The position numbers and the translations under genes are program-made. DNA of 64,000 nucleotides from Methylobacteriaceae bacterium (GTDB taxonomy: Bacteria > Pseudomonadota > Alphaproteobacteria > Rhizobiales > Beijerinckiaceae), in the NCBI GenBank assembly GCA_947444195.1, contig CANEZL010000002.1, positions 124,001 to 188,000 on the forward strand, in the 5' to 3' direction. The notes beneath the pieces were generated by a model. That model worked only from the letters and a program-made list of their open reading frames with translations. It was not told where the DNA came from and ran no database searches. Below, piece after piece: positions 34,196-42,170 of this stretch. Each line of letters starts with the position of its first letter. Positions within the stretch are counted from its first letter, which is position 1.

Positions 34196-35254
34196 ATGGC
34201 GGCAGGGGCTCTGGAGATCGGATCGCGGCTCGACGCCTGCCTCGCGCAGGCGGTGGCCGGGAACCCGGCCCTGAAGGACACCGCCGCGGTGGTCGCGGCC
34301 ATCGCCGGGGCGGCCAAGACCATCAGCGAGGTGATCGGCCGCGGCGCCCTCGGGGGCGATCTCGCCGCCGCGGGCAGCCAGAACAGCGACGGCGACGTCC
34401 AGAAGGCCCTCGACGTGATCGCCCACCAGCGCGTCACCGAGGCGCTGCAGGCCGCCCCCGTCGCCGAGGTGGCCTCGGAGGAGGCCGACGACGTGATGCG
34501 CCTCAACCCCGGCGCGCCGCTGGCCGTGGCGATCGATCCCCTCGACGGCTCGTCGAACATCGGCGTCAACATGGCGGTGGGCACGATCTTCGGCATCCGC
34601 CCCGCGGTGCAGGACGCGGCCGACCCGATCGCCTCCTTCCGGACGCCCGGCACCGCGCAGCTGGCGGCCGGCTTCGTCACCTACGGGCCGGCCACCGCCC
34701 TCGTCCTGACGCTCGGGGCGGGCACGCAGGTCTACGTCCTCGACCGGGCGGAGGGCGCCTTCCGCCTGACCCACCCGCAGCTCGACGTGCCGGTCCAGGC
34801 CAAGGAATACGCGATCAACGCCTCGAACGCGCGCCACTGGGAGGCGCCGATCAAGGCCTTCATCGAGGATTGCCTGCGCGGCGCCGACGGCCCGCGCGAC
34901 AAGGACTTCAACATGCGCTGGCTCGGCTCCCTGGTGGCCGACGCCCAGCGCGTGCTCCTGCGCGGCGGCGTGTTCCTGTATCCGGGGGACCAGCGCAAGG
35001 GCTACGCCCAGGGGCGCCTGCGCCTTCTCTACGAGGCCGCCCCCATCGCCATGCTGATGGAGCAGGCGAATGCCGGCGCCACGGACGGCGAGCGCCGCAT
35101 CCTCGACATCGAAGCCGCCGGCATCCACGAGCGCGTGCCGCTGGTCTTCGGCTCCGTCGAGGAGGTGGCCAGCGTCGCCCGCTACTTCGACGGGCGCAAC
35201 CACGATGCCGGACGCTCGCCACTCTTCGGCCAGCGCGGCCTGATGCGCAGCTAG
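34196..35254 (+). CDS. fbp: Fructose-1,6-bisphosphatase, class I
   Basis: Hydrolyses fructose-1,6-bisphosphate (and in cbb operons often sedoheptulose-1,7-bisphosphate) in gluconeogenesis or the Calvin cycle. 352 aa from the ATG at 34196. The class I metal and active-site signature A-I-D-P-L-D-G-S-S-N-I-G-V-N is at about residues 114-127, and K-D-F-N-M-R-W-L-G-S-L-V-A-D and F-L-Y-P are further substrate-site blocks. It is first gene of fbp-prk-rpe-cbbY. The frame also has an earlier ATG at 34136, disfavoured since the added residues look non-conserved. Confidence 0.95.
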   Translation: MAAGALEIGSRLDACLAQAVAGNPALKDTAAVVAAIAGAAKTISEVIGRGALGGDLAAAGSQNSDGDVQKALDVIAHQRVTEALQAAPVAEVASEEADDVMRLNPGAPLAVAIDPLDGSSNIGVNMAVGTIFGIRPAVQDAADPIASFRTPGTAQLAAGFVTYGPATALVLTLGAGTQVYVLDRAEGAFRLTHPQLDVPVQAKEYAINASNARHWEAPIKAFIEDCLRGADGPRDKDFNMRWLGSLVADAQRVLLRGGVFLYPGDQRKGYAQGRLRLLYEAAPIAMLMEQANAGATDGERRILDIEAAGIHERVPLVFGSVEEVASVARYFDGRNHDAGRSPLFGQRGLMRS

Positions 35255-35276
35255 ATCCCGCCAGCCGCAGAAGCGC

Positions 35277-36137
35277 ATGTCGGCGCGTCATCCCATCATC
35301 TCGGTCACCGGCTCCTCGGGGGCCGGGACCACCTCGGTGCGCAACACCTTCGAGCAGATCTTCAGGCGCGAGGACGTCAGCGCGGTCTACATCGAGGGCG
35401 ACGCCTTCCACGCCTACGACCGCGAGACCATGCGGGCGATGATGGCCCGCGAGCCGACGCTGAGCCATTTCGCGCCGCGGGCGAACCTGCTGCCGGAACT
35501 GGAGGAGGTGTTCCGCGCCTACGGCGTCTCGGGAACCGGCCGCACCCGGCACTACGCCCACGACGCCCGCGAGGCCGCGCTCCACGGCATCCCGGAGGGC
35601 ACCTTCTCCGCCTGGGAGACCTTCGCGCCGGGCTCGGACCTGCTGTTCTACGAGGGCCTGCACGGCTGCGTGGTCGACAACGCCGTCGACATCGCCCGCT
35701 ATCCCGACCTCAAGATCGGCGTCGTGCCGGTGATCAACCTCGAATGGATCCAGAAGCTGCACCGGGACCGCGCGTTCCGGGGCTATTCCACCGAGGCCGT
35801 CACCGACGTGATCCTGCGGCGGATGCCCGACTACGTGCAGACGATCTGCCCGCAATTCTCCTGGACGGACATCAACTTCCAGCGGGTGCCGACGGTGGAC
35901 ACCTCGAACCCGTTCATCGCCCGCTGGATCCCCACCGCCGACGAGTCGATGGTGGTGATCCGCTTCAAGAACCCGAAGGGGATCGACTTCTCCTATCTGG
36001 TCTCGATGATCCACGACAGCTTCATGAGCCGGGCGAACTCCATCGTGATCCCCGGCGGCAAGCTCGATCTCGCCATGCAGCTCATCCTGACCCCGATCAT
36101 CATGCAGCTCGTGGAGCGCCGCCGCCGCCTGGCCTGA
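35277..36137 (+). CDS. prk: Phosphoribulokinase
   Basis: Phosphorylates ribulose-5-phosphate to ribulose-1,5-bisphosphate. The product is 286 aa, the proteobacterial class I (octameric) type. P-loop G-S-S-G-A-G-T-T-S at residues about 12-20, Y-I-E-G-D-A-F-H for the catalytic Asp region, R-T-R-H-Y near 100, and E-G-L-H-G near 122. It starts 22 bases after fbp. RuBisCO is not encoded in the window. In serine-cycle Methylobacterium lacking RuBisCO, the enzyme was shown to be needed for methylotrophy by making RuBP as a signal for QscR; that role could apply here. Confidence 0.97.
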   Translation: MSARHPIISVTGSSGAGTTSVRNTFEQIFRREDVSAVYIEGDAFHAYDRETMRAMMAREPTLSHFAPRANLLPELEEVFRAYGVSGTGRTRHYAHDAREAALHGIPEGTFSAWETFAPGSDLLFYEGLHGCVVDNAVDIARYPDLKIGVVPVINLEWIQKLHRDRAFRGYSTEAVTDVILRRMPDYVQTICPQFSWTDINFQRVPTVDTSNPFIARWIPTADESMVVIRFKNPKGIDFSYLVSMIHDSFMSRANSIVIPGGKLDLAMQLILTPIIMQLVERRRRLA

Positions 36138-36182
36138 TGCGGCGGGCCGGCGCCCTATCTCCCCCTTGTCGAAAGGCGACCC

Positions 36183-36878
36183 ATGACGACCCGCCCCCTC
36201 ATCGCGCCCTCCATCCTCGCGTCGGACTTCTCGAGGCTCGGCGAGGAGACCCGGGCCGTGGCCGAGGCGGGGGCCGACTGGATCCATCTCGACGTGATGG
36301 ACGGGCATTTCGTGCCCAACCTCACCTTCGGCCCCCCCGTGGTGAAGGCCCTGCGCCGACACACGGACACGTTCTTCGACGTGCACCTGATGATCGCCCC
36401 GGCCGATCCCTACCTCGCGGCCTTCGCGGAGGCGGGCGCGGACGGCATCACCGTCCACGTGGAGGCGGGCCCCCACATCCACCGCTCGCTCCAGGCCATC
36501 CGCGGCCTCGGCAAGCGCGCGGGCGTCGCCCTCAATCCCGGCACGCCGGCCGCCCTCGTCGAGCCGCTGATCGAGGCGGTCGACCTCGTCCTCGTGATGA
36601 CGGTCAATCCGGGCTTCGGCGGCCAGAGCTTCATCGGCAGCGCCCTGGAGACCGTGGCCCGGGTGAAGGCGATGACGGCGGGCCGCGACATCCGCATCCA
36701 GGTCGACGGCGGCATCGACGCCACCACGGTGGAGGCCGCCGCGCGCGCGGGCGCCGACGTGTTCGTGGCGGGCAACGCCGTGTTCAAGGACGGGCCGGAG
36801 GCCTATGCCGCGCGCATCGCGGCGATCCGCGCCGGGGCGGAGGCGGCTCGGGGCGGCCCCGGTCCCCGCGCATGCTAG
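36183..36878 (+). CDS. rpe: Ribulose-phosphate 3-epimerase
   Basis: Interconverts ribulose-5-phosphate and xylulose-5-phosphate, feeding prk in this operon. The product is 231 aa with a TIM barrel. A-P-S-I-L-A-S-D-F at the N-terminus, [12 protein letters not shown] with metal-binding His/Asp, [10 protein letters not shown] and D-G-G-I-D are all present. It follows prk by 45 bases, and its stop overlaps the start of the CbbY-like gene by 7 bases. Confidence 0.96.
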   Translation: MTTRPLIAPSILASDFSRLGEETRAVAEAGADWIHLDVMDGHFVPNLTFGPPVVKALRRHTDTFFDVHLMIAPADPYLAAFAEAGADGITVHVEAGPHIHRSLQAIRGLGKRAGVALNPGTPAALVEPLIEAVDLVLVMTVNPGFGGQSFIGSALETVARVKAMTAGRDIRIQVDGGIDATTVEAAARAGADVFVAGNAVFKDGPEAYAARIAAIRAGAEAARGGPGPRAC

Positions 36879-37621
36879 AAGCCCTGATCTTCGACGTCGA
36901 CGGCACGCTCGCCGAGACGGAGGACCTGCACCGGCAGGCCTTCAACGGCGCCTTCGCCCGGCTCGGCCTGCCCTGGCACTGGGAGCCGGACACCTATGCC
37001 GACCTGCTCTGGGTGATGGGCGGCAAGGAGCGCCTCGCCCACTACATCGAGACCCGCTTCCCCGACGAGGCCGACCGCCTGCTCGCGCGCTGCGCGGAGA
37101 TCCACGGCCTGAAGACCGCGATCTACGGCGACCTCGTCGCCGCCGGCCGCCTCGCCCTGCGCCCCGGCATCCGCCGCCTCATCGCCGAGGCGCGGGCGGC
37201 GGGGGTGCGGCTCGCCGTGGCCACCACCACGAGCCGGCCCAACGTCGACCGCCTGATCGCGGTGAACTTTCCCGGCGGCGAGCAGCCCTTCGACGCGGTC
37301 GCCGCAGGCGACGAGGCCGCCCGCAAGAAGCCGGCGCCGGACGTGTTCGCCCTGGCCCTCGACCGGCTCGGCATCGGCCCCGCCCGGGCGGTCGCCTTCG
37401 AGGATTCCGCGGCCGGCATCCGCTCGGCCCTCGATGCCGGCCTGCCGGTCCTGGCCACGCGCAGCCGCTACACCGACGACCACTCCCTCGACGGCGCCTT
37501 CTCGGCGGTGTCCGATCTCGGCGAGCCGGGCAGGCCCCACCGCCACATCGCCGGCCGCACCTGGCCCGACGGCGTCGTCACCCTCGCGGCCCTGCGCGAC
37601 TGGCACGCGGGGCGGCCCTGA
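36872..37621 (+). CDS. cbbY: HAD-family phosphatase, CbbY-like
   Basis: In cbb operons CbbY removes phosphate from xylulose-1,5-bisphosphate, a misfire product that inhibits RuBisCO. The product is 249 aa. HAD motif [12 protein letters not shown] at residues 7-17, motif II A-T-T-T-S-R near 117, and motifs III/IV K-K-P-A-P-D-V and F-E-D-S-A-A-G. The 7-base overlap with rpe shows co-expression. If no RuBisCO exists in the genome, the substrate in this organism would need another explanation, such as recycling of sugar bisphosphates. Confidence 0.87.
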   Translation: MLEALIFDVDGTLAETEDLHRQAFNGAFARLGLPWHWEPDTYADLLWVMGGKERLAHYIETRFPDEADRLLARCAEIHGLKTAIYGDLVAAGRLALRPGIRRLIAEARAAGVRLAVATTTSRPNVDRLIAVNFPGGEQPFDAVAAGDEAARKKPAPDVFALALDRLGIGPARAVAFEDSAAGIRSALDAGLPVLATRSRYTDDHSLDGAFSAVSDLGEPGRPHRHIAGRTWPDGVVTLAALRDWHAGRP

Positions 37622-37922
37622 ACCCGGCTGGAGGTGGCTTCGATCGGCGCGCCGTCGCGGACGGGACAGTGCCGGATCCAAGTCGGCAACAGGGACGCGA
37701 GACCAGATCTCCGAGGCCGCGGCCCGCACGAACGCGGCAATCCCAGGCGCGCGGGTATCGAACGGTTTGCGATGCGCGGCGGAATCGAGGCGGTGCACCG
37801 CTCTTCCGCATCGGTATGGCCTGTGCAGTCGTTGCACGCCACAGGTTTGCAATGACGCAATCCTTCTGACAACTGCTACGGTTGACCGGCCCTCGCATCG
37901 GGGAAGGCGAAAACGATAGGCC
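37622..37922. other. Intergenic region with possible dispersed-repeat fragment
   Basis: About 300 bases between the cbbY-like and GT61-like genes. The stretch near 37820-37868, containing TTGCAATGACGCAATCC, resembles the TTGCAATGACG motif of dispersed repeats common in alphaproteobacterial genomes. No terminator with a T-run was recognised and no frame is credible. Confidence 0.35.
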
Positions 37923-39041
37923 ATGGCCACCCGCATCCAGCGTATTCACGCCATCTGGGGCGAGACGAGTCGGATCGACGCGGAACCCGATCTGCGGACG
38001 ATCGCGCCGGCGGTCTATCGGCCCGCCTCCGGCGGGGCCCCCCATCACGTGGGGCCGATCGACGAAGCGGGATTTCCTGCACAGGAGCCGGGAGATCGCG
38101 GTGCGGATGCTGATCCGGATGCCGCATGCGGGAGACTTCCGACGGCGCCCGATGGGTTGTACATTCCGATCGACAGGATGACCCATCATTACGGTCACTT
38201 CATCGTCGACATCCTCTCGCGCCTCTGGCCTCTGGCGGGCCGGGTCGCCGGTCCGGTATGGCTGGTCTGCGAGCCTGCAACCGGCCGGGCCTATTGGGAG
38301 CGCTACCCGTTCCTGGGCGAGATGCTTGCCGGCCTCGGCCTGACCGTCGATGTCGTGGTGAGTTTCGAGGAACCCGTGGTGTTGCCCCGGGCCATGATCC
38401 CCGAGCCGAGTTTCCGCAGCCTGCACAGCGTACACGGCGTCTTCGGAGAGCTTTGCCAGGCCGTCGGACGTCGCTACTGGAGCGAAGCCGAGGTCGATAC
38501 GGTCAAGACACCCGTCTATCTGTCGAAGTCGCGCCTGTCGACGGGTATCCAGCGCTTGGTGAACGAGGCCGACCTCGTGGACGAGCTGGCGCGCCTCGGC
38601 GTCGACATCCTCTTCCCCGAGGAACTGACCTTTGCCGAGCAGGTTCGGCAGTTCGCGCAGCGCCGGGTGGTGATGGGCATCAACGGCTCGGCGTTCCACA
38701 CCGCGCCCTTCTCCGCGCGGGGGCGGCGGACCATCGCCCTATCGGGGATGCTGCACCTGCACGCCAATCACATCATGTTCGACGCGATCAACGATAACCG
38801 CTCCTATTACTACTTCACGCCGGGCACGACCTCGTTCGCCGAGGCGGGCTTCGACGTGGGCTGGCTGATCCCCGATCCGCGGCGGGTCGCGGCGCAGATG
38901 GTGGCACGCGCCGAGAACATCGACCGGATCGAGCTCTACGATGCCGCGGTCGAGGCGGAGGCGGCGCGCCAGGGCCGCAGCATCGCCGGACGGCTGCGGC
39001 GCCTCCGTCGCGCGCTGACCACTCGTTGGAGCCGCGGCTGA
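37923..39041 (+). CDS. Glycosyltransferase family 61-like protein
   Basis: A 372-residue protein whose central part matches the GT61/DUF563 pattern: H-H-Y-G-H-F-I-V-D-I-L-S-R-L at about residue 88, V-Y-L-S-K-S-R near 198, and the C-terminal V-V-M-G-I-N-G-S-A-F-H-T-A (nucleotide-sugar site region) near 250. The first 80 residues contain an unusual Asp/Gly/Ala-rich segment. Likely adds a sugar to a surface polysaccharide; donor and acceptor unknown. It is convergent with a cluster of polysaccharide genes on the minus strand. Confidence 0.75.
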   Translation: MATRIQRIHAIWGETSRIDAEPDLRTIAPAVYRPASGGAPHHVGPIDEAGFPAQEPGDRGADADPDAACGRLPTAPDGLYIPIDRMTHHYGHFIVDILSRLWPLAGRVAGPVWLVCEPATGRAYWERYPFLGEMLAGLGLTVDVVVSFEEPVVLPRAMIPEPSFRSLHSVHGVFGELCQAVGRRYWSEAEVDTVKTPVYLSKSRLSTGIQRLVNEADLVDELARLGVDILFPEELTFAEQVRQFAQRRVVMGINGSAFHTAPFSARGRRTIALSGMLHLHANHIMFDAINDNRSYYYFTPGTTSFAEAGFDVGWLIPDPRRVAAQMVARAENIDRIELYDAAVEAEAARQGRSIAGRLRRLRRALTTRWSRG

Positions 39042-39085
39042 ACGCGGCTTCGACGATAGCTCGCGTCCGCATGCGATCGGCCTCG

Positions 39086-39185
39086 GAGCACGATGCGAGA
39101 AAGTAGAAACCTATTTTTCGGGATCATCGTGCGACCACAAGAGGGTAAAGCCGGCTGCCGTTTCCGTGAAAATGCAGCACGCTCC
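39086..39185. repeat. 100-bp Rhizobiales-type palindromic repeat (copy A)
   Basis: Shares layout and much sequence with 53412-53511: GAGCACG-TGCG at the start, then an inner A-rich/T-rich dyad, ATCATCGTGCGA in the middle and GCAGCACGCTCC at the end. Elements like this, starting GAGCA and containing AAAGT followed by TTTTCGG, are scattered in intergenic regions of Rhizobiales genomes. It lies between two converging genes. Confidence 0.75.
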
Positions 39186-39243
39186 AGTCCCGAAGCGCTC
39201 GGTCTCGGCGCGTCACCGCCGCGAACGGCTCACCTCTTCCCCG

Positions 39244-40125
39244 TCACGCGGACGATCCGGCTCCGGAGCTGGAACAGAATTCGGCCGCACCCGGACCGAA
39301 GATCTCGATCACGGACGGCGTGGGCTTCCGCAGATCCCACAGCCGGACCTCGCCGTACCGCAGCCGGACCGAACCCTTGTCGTTCGGCCGTGTCGTGTAG
39401 CAATGCTCGAACGCGATAAGCAGCGTATTCATGGACGGCTGCGGCTCGGCCCCGGTCGCCATCTCGAGGACGATACTTGTCTGGCGGTCGGACCCAGCGG
39501 TCTGGAACGCGTCGAGGACGAGCACGATTTCGTCGTTCGTCAGCTTCAGCAGGAAGCACAACCGCTTGACGTGCACCGCCTCGCGCTGTGCCGGGAGATC
39601 CCCGCGGAGGTGGATCTCGAACGGGTTCGCGTCTTCCGCCGGGAAGCTGAGGACATGCTCGGAACGAACGCCCCGAATGGCGACGGTCTGCTCGAGCTTT
39701 TCGGTGGCGGGCAGCGCCTCGCGGCCTTCGCGACGGCCGTGGTTTCGATAGTGCAGCAGCGGATTGACGCCGATCGCGACGACGTCGGGATAGCGCATCA
39801 GATAGGCACTGGTACTGAAGTTCCGACTCGGATCGAGACCGGCCTTCACGCCCTGCCTGATGTAGTGACGGATCGGGTCGAGCCGGGTCGGTCCGCTCTG
39901 GCTGCGGTAGAACTCCGTGTCGAAATCCCCAGCCGGGTCGCGTCCCTTGGATGCGCCGAACCAGACGTAATGAAGGTAGGGGTCCATCCCCGACGCGGCC
40001 ACGCCGGGATTGCTTCTGAGATAGTAGTCGCGATCGAAGAGTTTCGGGACGCGTCCGACAAGGATGCGACGGGCGACGAGGGTCGCCAGTCTCGTTGTCT
40101 TATTCATAGTGGCATTCACGGTCAT
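39244..40125 (-). CDS. Repeat-containing polysaccharide-cluster protein
   Basis: A 293-residue protein. Residues about 27-140 contain three repeats of a Tyr-rich motif (D-Y-Y-L-R-S-N-P-G-V-A-A-S-G, D-P-Y-L-H-Y-V-W-F-G-A-S-K-G-R-D-P, and variants F-Y-R-S-Q and A-Y-L-M-R-Y-P-D-V). Such motifs occur beside glycosyltransferases in O-antigen and capsule loci. The C-terminal 150 residues are a beta-rich unknown domain. The start ATG overlaps the stop of the two-domain glycosyltransferase (ATGA at 40125-40122), so it belongs to that operon. Function unknown. No signal peptide is evident. Confidence 0.65.
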   Translation of the reverse strand: MTVNATMNKTTRLATLVARRILVGRVPKLFDRDYYLRSNPGVAASGMDPYLHYVWFGASKGRDPAGDFDTEFYRSQSGPTRLDPIRHYIRQGVKAGLDPSRNFSTSAYLMRYPDVVAIGVNPLLHYRNHGRREGREALPATEKLEQTVAIRGVRSEHVLSFPAEDANPFEIHLRGDLPAQREAVHVKRLCFLLKLTNDEIVLVLDAFQTAGSDRQTSIVLEMATGAEPQPSMNTLLIAFEHCYTTRPNDKGSVRLRYGEVRLWDLRKPTPSVIEIFGPGAAEFCSSSGAGSSA

Positions 40126-42170
40126 GCAAAGACGGGTGCCTCGCACAGGGTTCGCAGCACGGCGGCGAAAGCGACGGGATCGCACTCCTCCTCGACCTGT
40201 CGACGCCCCGCGCGCTGAACTGCGGCCCACTCCTCCGGTTCCGTGTGGAGCCGGATCAGGGCCTCGGCGAAGGCGTGCGGATCGCGCCAGTCGCACGCCC
40301 GGAAACCCGCTCCCTCGGGCCAGCCGATCTGCTCGTGCAGGATCGGGGTCAGGAGGCATGGAAGCCCGTGCGCGATCGCCATATGCACCTTGTGCGGCAC
40401 GCCCGCCGAGTAGCGGGTCGGCGCGACCGAGACGCGGGCGCGGTCGAAATACGGTATCGGATCGGCGATCCGGCCCAGGACCTCGACGCCCGGCCGCTCG
40501 AACCGCTTGCGGATCTCCGGGGCGATCTGGCCGATCAACTGGAGATTCGCGTCCGGCAGGCGCCGCCGAACCAGCGGCCAGACGGCGTCGAGAAGCCAGT
40601 CGATCGAATCGGTGTTCGGCGACACCTCGTCCAGGAGCGAGCCGATGAAGAGGAAGCCGTTCCTCTGGGCGAAGTCCGCGCGGGGAGGCTCCGGCAGGTC
40701 GAAGGCGTGTCCGAGCACGGACGCGTCGATGTTGCCGAACTTCGACAGGACCCGGGCCTCGGCAGGCGACACGCAGACCACGTGATCGGCCTGGGCGAAG
40801 TTGCGGATCTCCTGGCGCGCCCGTTGCGCCAGGGCCGGCGCCGCCGCGTGCCCACCCTTCAGCGCGGATTCGATGAAATCCCTGACGCAGAACAGGGCCT
40901 CCGAGTCGAAGATGATGCGCTTGCGGATGACGTCGCGCAGGGTGAGACCTTTGTCGAAGACAACTTGGCAGACGAAATCGATGTTGTGGGGGCGGCTGAC
41001 CCACAGGGTGTCGTAGTAGTTGCGCCGCTCATCGAGGAGGCGGGCGAGACCGTCGGCCTGACCGGAATCGAGGATCTCCACGGTATCGGGCAGGTCGCGG
41101 TAGCGCTGGGCGATCTTCTCGTCGGCCTTGTAGGCCGGGTAGACGGTCACCCGATACCCGAGGCTGTCCATCGCCTTGATGATGAAGTTCGCCCGCGGCA
41201 GGCCGGAGCCCAGGTCGAGGTGCGGGACGGTGTCGTCGATATAAAGGACCCGGAGCGCGAAACGGTCGTGGTCGCGGTCGCCGAAGCACGGGGCCGCGCC
41301 GGGATCCGGGAACAGCCAGGAGCGGTGCCGGTCGAGGAAGCGCACGCGATTGCGGTCGATCAGTGCGTCGACATCCGCCCGGCGCGCGCTCGTGGCGTTC
41401 TCGAAATGGATGGCCGTGGCGCGGGGCTGATAGACGACGCGCCGCCCGGCCTGATGGCAGCGGACGCACAGATCCGTGTCCTCGAAATAGGCCGGCGCGT
41501 AGAGGTTGTCGAAGCCGCCGAGCGCATCGAACAGCTTGCGCTCGATCATGAGGACCGCGCCCGACACGTAGGCGACTTCGCGGCGGAAGGCGCCTTCCGG
41601 AAGCAGCGGATCCGTGCAGCCGCGGCCGTAGGCGTGGGTGATCTGCGCGTCGTTGCGGAAGAACGCGCCGGATTCCTGAAGATAGCCGCCTGGAAAGACG
41701 AGGTGGGCGCCGACGATGCCCACGCTCGCGTCGGCGAACGGCTCGATCAGGGCACCGATCGCGCCGGGCATCAGCTCGACGTCCGGGTTGAGGAACAGGA
41801 GGTGCTCTCCCCGGGCCACGGCCGCGCCGTCGTTGCAGGCCGGCCCGAAACCCGTGTTCTCCGGGTTCCGGATCACCGTGACCCCGTCGAGGCGGCCGAG
41901 AAGCGCCTGGGTCTCCGTCCCCGAGGCGTTGTCGACCAGGATCACCTCGAAGGTCGCGCCCGCGAAAGCCTGCTGGCAGGCCAGCCGGTAGAGCGTCAAT
42001 CCCAGCAGGAGATGGGAATTGCGCGACACGATCACGATCGAGACGGCCGGCTCGGCGACCGGCGCGAAGCCGATGCGCAACGCGTTGCGCTCCACCGCGT
42101 TCTCGAGCAGCCGCGCTTCCACGAGCGCCGAGAGCTTCCCGTAATGGGGATCGATCGTCTCAAGCTTCAT
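40122..42170 (-). CDS. Two-domain glycosyltransferase (GT2 + GT4-like)
   Basis: A 682-residue protein. The N-terminal GT2 domain (about 40-290) has V-S-I-V-I-V-S-R-N-S, V-D-N-A-S-G, L-F-L-N-P-D-V-E-L and G-G-F-D-N-L-Y. A C-terminal GT4/GT1-like domain (about 310-680) has F-L-F-I-G-S-L and G-V-P-H-K-V-H-M-A-I-A-H-G-L-P. Such fusions act in assembly of O-antigen or capsule by adding two sugars in turn. It begins within the end of the preceding gene (11-base overlap); an upstream start at 42197 is possible. It is coupled to the repeat protein downstream. Acceptor unknown. Confidence 0.85.
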   Translation of the reverse strand: MKLETIDPHYGKLSALVEARLLENAVERNALRIGFAPVAEPAVSIVIVSRNSHLLLGLTLYRLACQQAFAGATFEVILVDNASGTETQALLGRLDGVTVIRNPENTGFGPACNDGAAVARGEHLLFLNPDVELMPGAIGALIEPFADASVGIVGAHLVFPGGYLQESGAFFRNDAQITHAYGRGCTDPLLPEGAFRREVAYVSGAVLMIERKLFDALGGFDNLYAPAYFEDTDLCVRCHQAGRRVVYQPRATAIHFENATSARRADVDALIDRNRVRFLDRHRSWLFPDPGAAPCFGDRDHDRFALRVLYIDDTVPHLDLGSGLPRANFIIKAMDSLGYRVTVYPAYKADEKIAQRYRDLPDTVEILDSGQADGLARLLDERRNYYDTLWVSRPHNIDFVCQVVFDKGLTLRDVIRKRIIFDSEALFCVRDFIESALKGGHAAAPALAQRARQEIRNFAQADHVVCVSPAEARVLSKFGNIDASVLGHAFDLPEPPRADFAQRNGFLFIGSLLDEVSPNTDSIDWLLDAVWPLVRRRLPDANLQLIGQIAPEIRKRFERPGVEVLGRIADPIPYFDRARVSVAPTRYSAGVPHKVHMAIAHGLPCLLTPILHEQIGWPEGAGFRACDWRDPHAFAEALIRLHTEPEEWAAVQRAGRRQVEEECDPVAFAAVLRTLCEAPVFA

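Noticed and set aside
33062..37621. Complete Calvin-cycle operon
   Set aside because: fbp, prk, rpe and cbbY are present, but no RuBisCO large or small subunit, transketolase or aldolase gene lies in the window.
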